64,000 nt of DNA, from positions 124,001 through 188,000 of the forward strand of contig CP115966.1 of the NCBI GenBank assembly GCA_027941995.1. The letters run 5' to 3'. The stretch comes from Erythrobacteraceae bacterium WH01K (GTDB taxonomy: Bacteria; Pseudomonadota; Alphaproteobacteria; Sphingomonadales; Sphingomonadaceae). The notes below the pieces were generated by a model. It saw only the letters and a program-made list of their open reading frames with translations, was not told the DNA's origin and made no database searches. Each line of letters starts with the position of its first letter. Within the stretch, counting starts at the first letter, position 1. A program made the translations under genes and the position numbers. Shown here piece by piece: positions 16,000 to 24,002 of this stretch.

Positions 16000-17820
16000 T
16001 CAGATCATTCCCCTCGCAGCATCCGCGATCGGTTCCGCTGGCGGCCCGCCATTGGCCGAGAGCTCCCTGAAGGCACGGTTTTGCGAGAGGAACACCTGAC
16101 CGCTCAGCTCCTCGACGAAACGGGTCCGCTGCAACCGGTCCATCACGGGTCCCTTCACTTCGGAAAGATGCAGGCCGATGCCTGCATCCACCATGCGGTG
16201 ATTGACCGCCTCGAGGCTTTCGAGACCGGAGGCGTCGATCTCGTTGACTGCGCTGCACATCAGGATCACGTGCCGCACGCCGGGGCGCTCGGCGATTTCC
16301 TCCAGCACGTATTCTTCCAGCCACCGCGCATTGAGATAGGTCAGGCTCTCGTCGATCCTGATCGACAGGACGTGCGGGACGGTGAAGACACGGTGCCGTT
16401 CGACATTGCGGAAATGCTCGGTCTCGGGAACGCGGCCGACACTGGCGGCATGGGGGCGGCTGGCACGCCACAGATAGAGCAGCAGGCCGACGCCGACGCC
16501 CGCGATCACACCCAGTTCGACCCCTGCGACCAGCGTGATGGCAATCGTCGCCATGTGCGCGGCGAAATCGGCCTTGGAGTAATTCCACAGCTGCCCCGGC
16601 GTTTTCAGGTCGACGAGGCTGAGAACCGCGACGATGATCGTGGCAGCAAGGGTCGCGATGGGCAGGCTGTAGAGCAGCGGGGTCAGGAACAGTCCTGCCA
16701 GCGCAATGCCGACAGCGGTATAGGCCCCGGCGGCAGGCGTTTCCGCCCCGGCATCGAAATTGACGACGGAGCGGGCAAAGCCGCCCGTGACGGGATAGCC
16801 GCCCGAGAACGCGCTGGCGATGTTCGATGCCCCCAGCCCGATCAGCTCCTGGTTGGGGGCGATCCTCTGCCTGCGCTTGGCCGCAAGGGTCTGCGCGACC
16901 GACACGCTTTCGACGAAGCCGATGACCGAAATGAGCAGCGCGGGCACCCATAGCTGCCCGATCAGGCCCGGATCGGTCGATGGCAGGGCGAAGGGCGGCA
17001 GGCCCTGCGGTATCGCCCCCACGAGGTCGACGCTGCGCTCCTCCAGTTCGAGACCGATAGCGGCGAGGATGGTGGCGACCACCGCTATCACCGGCCCCGC
17101 CTTGGCCGCGATGTCGGCAGCCCTCTCGGTCAGGCCCAGTCCGACGAGGGCGGGCTTCATCCCCTTGCGGACCCAGAACAGGAACAGCGTCGCGGGGATG
17201 CCGATGGCAAGGGTCCACGGGTTGACCGTGTCGATTGCCGCAACCAGCCCGCCGAGCATTTCGGGCCATGTGTCGCCGCCTGCCGATACGCCGAGGATGT
17301 GTTTCAGCTGGCTCGTCGCGATCAGGATGCCGCTGGCGGTGATGAAGCCGCTGATGACCGGGTGCGAGAGCAGGTTCGCAAGGAAACCCATGCGCAGGAA
17401 ACCGAGCACGGCCAGCATCACCCCGGACAGCGCGGCAAGCGTGATGGCCGCTTCGAGATAGAGCGCAGTGCCCTGCGCCGCGACTGCTCCGGCAGCGCTG
17501 GCCGTCATCAGGGACACGACCGCGACCGGCCCCACCGCGAGCGTGCGGCTGGTTCCGAAGATGGCATAGGCCACGAGGGGGAGTATCGACGCATAGAGGC
17601 CGACGACCGGCGGCAGGCCTGCCAGTAAAGCATAGGCCAGGCTCTGCGGGATCAGCATGATCGTGACGATCACCGCTGCGACGAGATCGTTGGTCAGGAC
17701 CGAACCGTCATAGCTGCGGCCCCATTCCAGGATGGGGAGATATTGCGCCAGCAGCCCGGGCTTGTCACGGCGCGGCAAGCCGGAGGGCTCGCCTCCAGGC
17801 CCCTGATGGCCGGGGCTCAC
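16000..17820 (-). CDS. SulP-family anion permease with C-terminal STAS domain
   Basis: About 606 residues. Ten to fourteen membrane helices occupy roughly 40-420, with the family signatures IPQSLAYALLAGLPPVVGLYA and FVESVSVAQTLAAKR. A STAS domain follows (about 440-560: LTYLNARWLEEYVLE and the core MCSAVNEIDASGLESLEAV). SulP proteins exchange sulfate, sulfite, bicarbonate or other anions. In this operon export of sulfite or thiosulfate made during sulfide oxidation is the simplest role (inference). GTG at 17820 was chosen because it begins 2 bp after the SQR stop; an in-frame GTG at 17859 would overlap the SQR gene by 37 bp. Confidence 0.9.
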   Translation of the reverse strand: MSPGHQGPGGEPSGLPRRDKPGLLAQYLPILEWGRSYDGSVLTNDLVAAVIVTIMLIPQSLAYALLAGLPPVVGLYASILPLVAYAIFGTSRTLAVGPVAVVSLMTASAAGAVAAQGTALYLEAAITLAALSGVMLAVLGFLRMGFLANLLSHPVISGFITASGILIATSQLKHILGVSAGGDTWPEMLGGLVAAIDTVNPWTLAIGIPATLFLFWVRKGMKPALVGLGLTERAADIAAKAGPVIAVVATILAAIGLELEERSVDLVGAIPQGLPPFALPSTDPGLIGQLWVPALLISVIGFVESVSVAQTLAAKRRQRIAPNQELIGLGASNIASAFSGGYPVTGGFARSVVNFDAGAETPAAGAYTAVGIALAGLFLTPLLYSLPIATLAATIIVAVLSLVDLKTPGQLWNYSKADFAAHMATIAITLVAGVELGVIAGVGVGLLLYLWRASRPHAASVGRVPETEHFRNVERHRVFTVPHVLSIRIDESLTYLNARWLEEYVLEEIAERPGVRHVILMCSAVNEIDASGLESLEAVNHRMVDAGIGLHLSEVKGPVMDRLQRTRFVEELSGQVFLSQNRAFRELSANGGPPAEPIADAARGMI

Positions 17821-17822
17821 GA

Positions 17823-19055
17823 TCAGGCGGCCTTCTTCACATTCGGTTTGGCGAGCCACTCATGGCCCTTCAGCATGCCGTTCCAGTAGATCCACGGCAG
17901 CGCCTCCGACTTCAGGAGCCAGCTCAGCTTGCGCGGCTCGGTGCCTTCGATCACCCATTTCGGGAAGCTCGGCAGAAGCTTTCCGTCATATCCGAATTCG
18001 GCCAGCACGATCTTCCCGCGTTCCACGGTCAGCGGACACGAGCCGTAGCCGTCGTAATCGGCCACCGGCTCCCTTGCATCGAGCCGGGCCAGTGCATTTA
18101 CCGCAGCGATCGGTGCCTGCTTGCGCGCGGCTGCCATCGTCTTGGCATTGGGCATGGACCCGGCATCGCCCAGGCCGAAAACGTTCGGATAGCGAACGTG
18201 CTGCAGCGTGAACTTGTCGACATCGACGAAACCGCTCTCCGCATTGGCGAGAGGGCTGTCTGCGACGAATTGCGGGGCGACCTGCGGGGGAACCGCGTGA
18301 AGCATGTCGAATTCGACCGTTTCCTCCCCCGCTGCGCTCCGGAAGACCGCCTTCCTGCCGGGGCCATCGACCGCGACAAGGGTATGGCCCAGTTTCAGGT
18401 CGATCCCGTATTTCTCGACATATTGCATCAGGGCCGGGACATATTCCTTCACCCCGAACAGGACCCCGCCGGCATTGCGGAATTCGACGTCGATATCGCC
18501 CAGCACGCCGCGTTCCATCCACGCGTCGCAGGCCAGGTACATGGCCTTTTGCGGCGCACCGGCGCATTTGATGGGCATGGGCGGCTGGCTGAAGATCGCG
18601 CGTCCCGATTTCAGGCTGCGTATGAGGTCCCAGGTATAGGGCGCCAGGTCGTAGCGATAATTGGACGTGACGCCGTTCCTGCCCAGCGTCTCCTCCAGCC
18701 CGTCGATCTTCTCCCACGCCAGCCGGATACCCGGAGCGACGATCAGGACGCGGTAGGCAATCGTGGTGCCGTCGCCCAGCGTGACCTGGTTGCTTTCCGG
18801 CTGGAACGAGACAACGGCTACTTTCAACCAGGTCGCCTGTTTCGGCATCACGCTCTGCGTGGCGCGCCTGGTGGCCGGCGCTTCGAAGACGCCTCCGCCG
18901 ACCATCGTCCAGCCGGGCTGGTAATAATGGTCCTCGCTCGGCTCGACGACCGCGATGTCGAGCGACGGTCGCCGCTTCAACATGGAAGCCGCCGTCGCAA
19001 TTCCCGCCGATCCTCCGCCGATGATGACGACTTCGTGCTTCAGGCTTTGGGCCAT
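17823..19055 (-). CDS. sqr: Type II (SQOR-like) sulfide:quinone oxidoreductase
   Basis: A 410-residue flavoprotein with an N-terminal FAD site (GGGSAGIATA, 13-22) and a second dinucleotide-type fold. The SQOR-type block PIKCAGAPQKAMYL (161-174) supplies C164, and YGSCPLT (337-343) supplies C340; these are the two redox cysteines that hold the sulfur bridge in human and bacterial type II enzymes. The C-terminal helices (LKSEALPWIYWNGMLKG) match the membrane-binding end of SQOR. It oxidises sulfide to persulfide or polysulfide at the membrane and passes electrons to ubiquinone. The bd oxidase in the same operon can re-oxidise the quinol in the presence of sulfide. Confidence 0.92.
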   Translation of the reverse strand: MAQSLKHEVVIIGGGSAGIATAASMLKRRPSLDIAVVEPSEDHYYQPGWTMVGGGVFEAPATRRATQSVMPKQATWLKVAVVSFQPESNQVTLGDGTTIAYRVLIVAPGIRLAWEKIDGLEETLGRNGVTSNYRYDLAPYTWDLIRSLKSGRAIFSQPPMPIKCAGAPQKAMYLACDAWMERGVLGDIDVEFRNAGGVLFGVKEYVPALMQYVEKYGIDLKLGHTLVAVDGPGRKAVFRSAAGEETVEFDMLHAVPPQVAPQFVADSPLANAESGFVDVDKFTLQHVRYPNVFGLGDAGSMPNAKTMAAARKQAPIAAVNALARLDAREPVADYDGYGSCPLTVERGKIVLAEFGYDGKLLPSFPKWVIEGTEPRKLSWLLKSEALPWIYWNGMLKGHEWLAKPNVKKAA

Positions 19056-19079
19056 GACGGACTCTCCTGTATCATGTCG

Positions 19080-19493
19080 CTATTCGCCGAGCCGGCCGCG
19101 CAGGCCGGACAAATCGTAACCTGCTCGCCTGGCGCGCTCGATACGCAGGTCGGCGGTCTCGTTCGCGGTGTTGGCGAGTGCATCGAGCGTGATCGAACGC
19201 ATGCCGGTGCGACAATATGCGAGCACCTTGCCATCCGCCTTTTCGCGGACCCTGGCGAAGGCCCGGACTGCGCCTGGCGGAAATTCGCCGCCCGAAACCG
19301 GGATATGGTGGAAGGCGAGACCGGCGGCCTCGGCGGCGTCCTGCATCGATGCCGCGGTCGGCTGGTCCGGCTCCTCGCCGTCGGGCCTGTTGCAGATCAC
19401 GGTGCGATACCCGGCATCTGCAATGTCCTGCAGGTCCCCGGGCCGGATCTGGGACGACACCGCAAACGCCTCGCTGACCTGGGCCGATGTCAC
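19080..19493 (-). CDS. TIGR01244-family sulfurtransferase (BLH/protein-tyrosine-phosphatase-like fold)
   Basis: A 137-residue protein of the beta-lactamase-hydrolase-like phosphatase family (TIGR01244). It contains GYRTVICNRPDGEEPDQP (about 27-44) and the active-site loop VLAYCRTGMRSITL, with catalytic Cys and Arg in the C-x5-R form. The family is often fused to or adjacent to the ETHE1-like metallo-hydrolase in BigR operons, where it probably transfers sulfane sulfur. The GTG start at 19493 overlaps the preceding stop as GTGA; the longer frame upstream is a shadow of the YeeE gene. It ends 24 bp before the SQR start. Confidence 0.85.
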   Translation of the reverse strand: MTSAQVSEAFAVSSQIRPGDLQDIADAGYRTVICNRPDGEEPDQPTAASMQDAAEAAGLAFHHIPVSGGEFPPGAVRAFARVREKADGKVLAYCRTGMRSITLDALANTANETADLRIERARRAGYDLSGLRGRLGE

Positions 19494-19909
19494 GACGAGG
19501 TTCCTTCTGCGAAACGCACGATGGCCATGCCGGCGAGCATCGCGGCCACGAAGATGGCGGCGGAAACCGGTTCGATGACGAGCGCGGCGATGCCCGGCCC
19601 CGGGCACAGGCCGGCGATCCCCCAGCCGATGCCGAACAGCGCCGCCCCGCCTATGAGCCGGGGGGTCAGGTCGGACCTGGTCGGCAAATGGAACTCGGCC
19701 GCCAGAACCGGCCGCGCGAGGCGCGGTACGATGCGCCATGCGATGGCCATCACGATGAGGGCCCCTCCCATCACGAAAGCGAGCGTGGGATCCCAGTCAC
19801 CGAAGATGTCGAGGAAGCTGCGCACACGCACAGGATCGGTCATGCCGCCAAGGGCGAGGCCGGCACCGAACAGGACGCCGGAGACAAGCGAGGGGATAGC
19901 GGTTCGCAT
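19490..19909 (-). CDS. YeeE/YedE-type sulfur-compound transporter, second half-unit
   Basis: A 139-residue membrane protein with four to five helices and the motif GIAGLCPGPGIAAL, where the conserved Cys of YeeE/YedE (DUF6691/PF20398 type) subunits sits. The family transports thiosulfate or persulfide-like compounds and is typically found as a tandem pair in BigR-type operons (often called PmpB). The start at 19909 overlaps the stop of the first half-unit as TGATG, so the two parts are translationally coupled. Confidence 0.85.
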   Translation of the reverse strand: MRTAIPSLVSGVLFGAGLALGGMTDPVRVRSFLDIFGDWDPTLAFVMGGALIVMAIAWRIVPRLARPVLAAEFHLPTRSDLTPRLIGGAALFGIGWGIAGLCPGPGIAALVIEPVSAAIFVAAMLAGMAIVRFAEGTSS

Positions 19910-20355
19910 CACAATACCTCCAGCCCCAGCGCATTCATGACGGCGACCGTCGCAATGCCGGTCGCCATGAAGACGAGCGTGGCGACGACCGATCGGGCGG
20001 ACAGGCGGCTGACCCCGCAGACACCGTGCCCGCTGGTGCATCCGCTGCCGAGGCGCGTTCCGACGCCAACCACCAGCCCGGCTATCGCGAGCGTCAGGGG
20101 GCTGGCGAAACGGGCCTCGATCCCGCCCGACGCCAGCATGACGACCAGCGCGCCCAGCGGCAGGCCGATCACGAACATCCAGGCGCCGCTTGCGGAAATA
20201 CCGCTGCCGCCAAGCCCGGCTGCCTTCGCGGCCAGGCCGGACACGCCGGCAATGCGGCCAAGTCCGAGCAGCATCACTGCCGCCGCGAGGCCGATCAGGA
20301 CACCGCCCGCCAGTCCGGCAAGTGGGGCGGCTTCGGGGAAACCGGGGAGCATCAT
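19909..20355 (-). CDS. YeeE/YedE-type sulfur-compound transporter, first half-unit
   Basis: A 148-residue membrane protein, MMLPGFPEAAPLAGLAGGVL at its N-terminus, with four helices and the hallmark RLGSGCTSGHGVCGVSRLS (about 110-128), carrying the conserved Cys residues that pass thiosulfate/sulfane sulfur through the YeeE channel. Two consecutive ATG codons (20355 and 20352) both overlap the hydrolase stop. It pairs with the next gene to make one transporter, named PmpA in some BigR operons. Confidence 0.88.
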   Translation of the reverse strand: MMLPGFPEAAPLAGLAGGVLIGLAAAVMLLGLGRIAGVSGLAAKAAGLGGSGISASGAWMFVIGLPLGALVVMLASGGIEARFASPLTLAIAGLVVGVGTRLGSGCTSGHGVCGVSRLSARSVVATLVFMATGIATVAVMNALGLEVL

Positions 20356-21281
20356 ACGGCATTCACCGGAATCTTGATGTAGCTGACCCCGTTGTCTTCC
20401 GGTTCGGGCAGGCGGCCACCGCGGATGTTGACCTGGACAGAGGGCATGATCAGCTTCGGCATGGCCAGCGTCCTGTCCCGGCCCGTCCGCATCTCGACGA
20501 ATTCGGCCTCGCTCACCCCGTCCTTCACATGCACGTTCTCTTCGCGCTGCTGCCTGACGGTGCTTTCCCAAGCATATTCGTCGCGGCCCGGGGCCTTGTA
20601 ATCATGACAGAGGAACAGGCGGGTTTCACCGGGAAGCGAGAGCAACCGGCGGATCGAACGATAGAGCTGGGCGGCATCCCCGCCGGGAAAATCGGCCCGT
20701 GCCGTCCCGAAATCCGGCATGAAAATCGTGTCGCCGACAAATGCCGCGTCACCGATGATGAAGGCCATGTCGGCCGGCGTATGGCCGGGCACGTGCAGGG
20801 CGATGCCTTCCAGGTCGCCAACCTTGAAGGTCTCTCCGTCCTCGAACAGTTTGTCGAATTGCGATCCGTCGCGCTCGAAATCCGTGCCGGCATTGAAGAG
20901 TTTCCCGAACACCTCCTGAACGCGGATGATGTCCCGCCCGATCGCCAGCTTTCCGCCGAGGCGTTCCTGCAGATACGGCGCAGCCGAAATGTGATCCGCA
21001 TGGGCATGGGTCTCGATAAGCCACTTCACTTTCAGATTATTAGAAGCGACGTATTCGATAATGCGGTCGGCCGACCCGTTCGAGGTCCGGCCTGACGCCG
21101 CCTCGAAATCCAGCACCGAGTCGATAATGGCGGATTCCTTCGTCGCCGGATCGTGCACGACGTAGGAAACCGTGTTCGTCGCCTCGTCGAAAAAGCCCGC
21201 AATGGAGGGACGAAGGCCCTTGTCGGCCCGGGCGCGCTCGATCTGGGAGGCAGCGCTGTTCAGGTTCCGGTCGTCCGCCAC
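20352..21281 (-). CDS. blh: ETHE1/Blh-like metallo-beta-lactamase-fold hydrolase (persulfide dioxygenase candidate)
   Basis: A 309-residue MBL-fold protein with the iron/zinc motif THAHADH (91-97), a second histidine in VPGHTPADMAF and a metal Asp in GDTIFMPDFGTAR. This arrangement matches the ETHE1/Blh group, which oxidises persulfide to sulfite in mitochondria and in Agrobacterium, Xylella and related bacteria under BigR control. The start codon is GTG at 21281, first gene after the bidirectional control region, so it leads the operon. Its product sulfite could be exported by SulP; glutathione dependence cannot be told from sequence. Confidence 0.85.
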   Translation of the reverse strand: MADDRNLNSAASQIERARADKGLRPSIAGFFDEATNTVSYVVHDPATKESAIIDSVLDFEAASGRTSNGSADRIIEYVASNNLKVKWLIETHAHADHISAAPYLQERLGGKLAIGRDIIRVQEVFGKLFNAGTDFERDGSQFDKLFEDGETFKVGDLEGIALHVPGHTPADMAFIIGDAAFVGDTIFMPDFGTARADFPGGDAAQLYRSIRRLLSLPGETRLFLCHDYKAPGRDEYAWESTVRQQREENVHVKDGVSEAEFVEMRTGRDRTLAMPKLIMPSVQVNIRGGRLPEPEDNGVSYIKIPVNAV

Positions 21282-21356
21282 GGCTTTGTCTCCAAACGTT
21301 TACATAAACTGTTTATATGTTTTGCTATTGAACTGTCAAGTGATATGGAGGGCCTG
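21282..21356. promoter_or_regulatory. Bidirectional control region of the sulfide operon with ArsR/BigR-like operator candidate
   Basis: The 75 bp between the divergent hydrolase (minus) and peroxiredoxin (plus) genes is AT-rich, unlike its surroundings. It contains the palindrome ATAAAC-T-GTTTAT at 21304-21316, extended imperfectly by AAACG on the left and ATGTTT on the right. This is where an operator for the ArsR-type regulator encoded at 22022 would be expected. A ribosome-binding site GGAGGG at 21346-21351 serves the peroxiredoxin start at 21357. Confidence 0.6.
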
Positions 21357-22025
21357 ATGAACGACATGACAGACCCCAGTGCCCGACGCGACGCGCCCTG
21401 CGCCGGACTGCGTATCGGGGATGCCGCCCCGGACTTTTCCGCGCGCAGCACGGCAGGGGAGGTCCGCCTGTCGGATTATCGGGGCCGGTGGCTAATCCTG
21501 TTCTCGCACCCTGCGGACTTCACACCCGTCTGCACGACCGAATTCGTCGCGCTGGCCAGGTCCGCGGACGAGTTCGAAAAACGCGGCTGCGCGCTGATGG
21601 CGCTGTCCGTCGACAGCCTGTTCTCGCATTTCGCCTGGCTCCGCCTGATCCGCGACCGCTACGACATCGAGGTGCGGTTCCCGATCCTGGAGGATCCGAC
21701 CCTCGTGATCGGGCGGGCTTACGGAATGGTGGCCCCGAACGATAACGACAGCGCCACCGTGCGAACGACATTCTTCATCGATCCCGGCGGGATCATCCGC
21801 GCGATGACTTGCTATCCTGCGAATGTGGGCCGCTCCACGCCCGAAATGCTGCGAACGCTGGATGCCCTCCAGGCAGTGGACGACGGCCCTGTGCTCGCCC
21901 CTGCGAACTGGTCCCGGGGGGACGCCCTGCTCGCCCAGCCCGACGCATCGCTCGACACGGTCTATGCCGCAAAGGGCCAGACCGACTGGTTCCTGAAGGA
22001 AACCGGGCGAGGCTCTCGCAAATGA
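21357..22025 (+). CDS. 1-Cys/Prx6-type peroxiredoxin
   Basis: A 222-residue AhpC/TSA protein. The peroxidatic cysteine is C59 in DFTPVCTTEF with T56 nearby, and the Arg partner is in TVRTTFFID (about 139-147). A second cysteine occurs in RAMTCYPANVGR, where Prx6-type enzymes have MLYPASTGRN-like sequence. The C-terminal dimerisation segment ends WFLKETGRG. It reduces peroxides and possibly persulfides. It is transcribed divergently from the sulfide operon and coupled (ATGA overlap) to the regulator, so it is likely part of the same regulon. The ATG at 21357 has a good GGAGG site five bases upstream. Confidence 0.9.
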   Translation: MNDMTDPSARRDAPCAGLRIGDAAPDFSARSTAGEVRLSDYRGRWLILFSHPADFTPVCTTEFVALARSADEFEKRGCALMALSVDSLFSHFAWLRLIRDRYDIEVRFPILEDPTLVIGRAYGMVAPNDNDSATVRTTFFIDPGGIIRAMTCYPANVGRSTPEMLRTLDALQAVDDGPVLAPANWSRGDALLAQPDASLDTVYAAKGQTDWFLKETGRGSRK

Positions 22026-22360
22026 CCGACGAGGAGCTGGTCGATGCGCTGAAAGCGCTGGCACATCCGGTGCGGCTGCGGATCATGCGAGCGCTTGCCG
22101 GGACGGAGCGCAATGTCGGGGAAATCGACGAGGCCGCCGAAATCGGCCAGCCTACGCTTTCGCAGCAGCTCGCAGTGCTTCGCAATGCCGGCCTCGTGAA
22201 GACGCGCAAGGACGCGAAGCTCGTCTATTACCGCATCGAAGAGGGAATGCTGGCCACGGTTTTCGATACCGCGCAGGAACTTGGCGGGCTGGCCGGCGAG
22301 CCAGCGCAAGAACCGCGCCGTCCGGCCCCCGGAGTGGCCAATTTCGCGAAGCTGGGCTGA
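22022..22360 (+). CDS. ArsR-family repressor, BigR/SqrR-like but without any cysteine
   Basis: A 112-residue winged-helix regulator with the ArsR helix-turn-helix (IGQPTLSQQLAVLRNAGLVK, about 46-65), the preceding VRLRIMRALAG segment and the wing KLVYYRIEEGM. The order QPTLSQQLAVLR and YYR is the BigR/SqrR/YgaV signature. Those proteins sense reactive sulfur through two cysteines, but no Cys is present in this protein. The C-terminal tail is Pro/Ala-rich (about 90-112). Its ATG at 22022 overlaps the peroxiredoxin stop. It probably controls both divergent transcripts; the ligand is unknown. Confidence 0.88.
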   Translation: MTDEELVDALKALAHPVRLRIMRALAGTERNVGEIDEAAEIGQPTLSQQLAVLRNAGLVKTRKDAKLVYYRIEEGMLATVFDTAQELGGLAGEPAQEPRRPAPGVANFAKLG

Positions 22361-22532
22361 CGCGGCTTCTGGAGCCCGGCTTCGGACGCGGCGTCCTGAA
22401 CGCGCGGCCCTGCCCTTCTTCGGCCGGTTTGCGCCGGTATTTCGCTTGCGCGCCTCGGGGAACGGTTGCCCTGTGATGGTGGTTGGGGCAGAGCGCCAGC
22501 GTCACGTTTCGTAACCGCTCAGGATCACGCCC

Positions 22533-23489
22533 ATGCCTTCGTCCAGCCCGCTTTCCGGCAAGCTCGTCACCGTTTTCGGCGGCAGCGGATTTTTCGGCAC
22601 GCATGTCGCGCAGGCCCTTCTGTCGCGCGGGGCGAGGTTGCGTATTGCGGCGCGGCATCCGGAAGCGGCATTCTCGCTGAAACCGCTGGCCAATCTGGGC
22701 CAGCTGCAATTCGCCCGCTGCAACGTACTGGACGAACGCAGCGTGCGCGCCTGTGTCCAGGGCGCGGATGTCGTCGTCAACCTTGTCGGATCGTTCGAAG
22801 GCAATCTGATGAAGCTGATGGGCGAGGCGGCCGGCACGATCGCCCGCGCGGCCGCCGATGAAGGCGCAGGCGCGATGGTCCAGGTCAGCGCCATCGGGGC
22901 CGATCCGGACAGCCCGACGCAGTACGCTCAGGCCAAGGCGCTGGGCGAGAAACTGGTGTCCGACGCCTTCCCCGGGGCGACGATCCTGCGGCCGTCCATC
23001 ATCTTTGGCGAGGGCGACAATTTCCTGAACATGTTTGCCGGGCTGATCCGCATGATGCCCGCCCTGCCCATCTTCGGACCGGAGTCGGAGCTTCAGCTGG
23101 TCCATGTCGACGACTGCGCCGAAGCGGTCGCCATCGCGGCGGAAAACCCTGCGAAGTTCGGCGGCAAGACCTACGAACTGGGCGGCCCGGAAAAGCTGAC
23201 GATGATGGAAATCAACGAACGGATCGCCGCGGCGCAGCGTCGCCGACGTAGCTTCATCCCGATGCCCGACGCCCTGTCCGGTGCCTTTGCCGCATTGCCC
23301 GGCACGCCGATGGGCACGGACCAGTGGACCCTGCTGAAGCAGGGCAGCACCGTGTCGGGCGACCTGCCGGGCTTCAAGGCGTTCGGGATCGAGCCTGCAC
23401 CGCTGGGCCTTTACCTCGATCGCTGGATGACCCGCTATCGCAAGCATGGCCGGTTTTCCGAGAAGCTGGCGAGCGCTGGCAAGAGCTGA
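22533..23489 (+). CDS. NDUFA9-like NAD(P)-binding protein (complex I NDUFA9 subunit family)
   Basis: A 318-residue atypical SDR with the dinucleotide site VFGGSGFFGTHVAQALL (14-30), where G-x-G-F-F-G is typical of NDUFA9-like proteins, and the segment YAQAKALGEKLV around 130-145. Family members were identified as accessory subunits of mitochondrial complex I and are widespread in Alphaproteobacteria, where they may act in quinone biosynthesis or as complex I partners. It is preceded by about 170 bp of GC-rich DNA without an obvious gene and is convergent with the NfeD gene, 17 bp away. Confidence 0.85.
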   Translation: MPSSSPLSGKLVTVFGGSGFFGTHVAQALLSRGARLRIAARHPEAAFSLKPLANLGQLQFARCNVLDERSVRACVQGADVVVNLVGSFEGNLMKLMGEAAGTIARAAADEGAGAMVQVSAIGADPDSPTQYAQAKALGEKLVSDAFPGATILRPSIIFGEGDNFLNMFAGLIRMMPALPIFGPESELQLVHVDDCAEAVAIAAENPAKFGGKTYELGGPEKLTMMEINERIAAAQRRRRSFIPMPDALSGAFAALPGTPMGTDQWTLLKQGSTVSGDLPGFKAFGIEPAPLGLYLDRWMTRYRKHGRFSEKLASAGKS

Positions 23490-23506
23490 GCGTTCGGCCA
23501 GAGCCC

Positions 23507-23980
23507 TCAGGCAGGCGGCTGCGTGCCTTCGTCCTGCAGCAGGGTCAGCGGTTCCACGATCAGGATCGAACCGTCATGGCCGGTGACCCGAACCCGCTCC
23601 CCCGCGGGGGTTTCCGGGCCGCGCACGGTCCAGTCGCTATCGCCGAGATGCACGCGCCCGCGCCCGTGCTCGATCGGCTCGACCACCATGGCGGTTTCGC
23701 CGACCAGCCGCCCCATCCGGTTGTTGAGCAGCGGGTCGGTGCTGGTGATGGGCTTGTCCCGTAGCAGACGCCGTGCGCTGTAGACGGCGATCAGCGAAAT
23801 CGCCACGAATTGCACGACCTGCAGCGACAATGGAAGGCCGAACAGGAAGGTCAGCAGGCCGGTAGCAATCGCCGCCACCGCCAGCCAGATCAGGAACACG
23901 CCCGGGACCAGTATCTCGGTAATGGCCAGCGCCAGGCCGATGGCGACCCAGATCCAGTGCGGTTCTATCCCGTCAAGCAT
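23507..23980 (-). CDS. NfeD-family membrane protein
   Basis: A 157-residue protein with three hydrophobic helices (about 10-75) and a C-terminal beta-barrel OB-like domain (about 85-150: MGRLVGETAMVVEPIEHGRGRV). NfeD proteins work with SPFH/stomatin-type proteins in membrane microdomains. It follows the SPFH gene by 22 bp on the same strand, the usual pairing. No protease domain is fused, so this is the short NfeD1b form. Confidence 0.9.
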   Translation of the reverse strand: MLDGIEPHWIWVAIGLALAITEILVPGVFLIWLAVAAIATGLLTFLFGLPLSLQVVQFVAISLIAVYSARRLLRDKPITSTDPLLNNRMGRLVGETAMVVEPIEHGRGRVHLGDSDWTVRGPETPAGERVRVTGHDGSILIVEPLTLLQDEGTQPPA

Positions 23981-24002
23981 TGCGGCCTCGCGTCACCGGC
24001 AT

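Noticed and set aside
22152-23447. 431-codon minus-strand frame opposite the NDUFA9-like gene
   Set aside because: It is rich in Arg/Gln/His and has no recognisable domain. The plus-strand frame has the NAD-binding motif.
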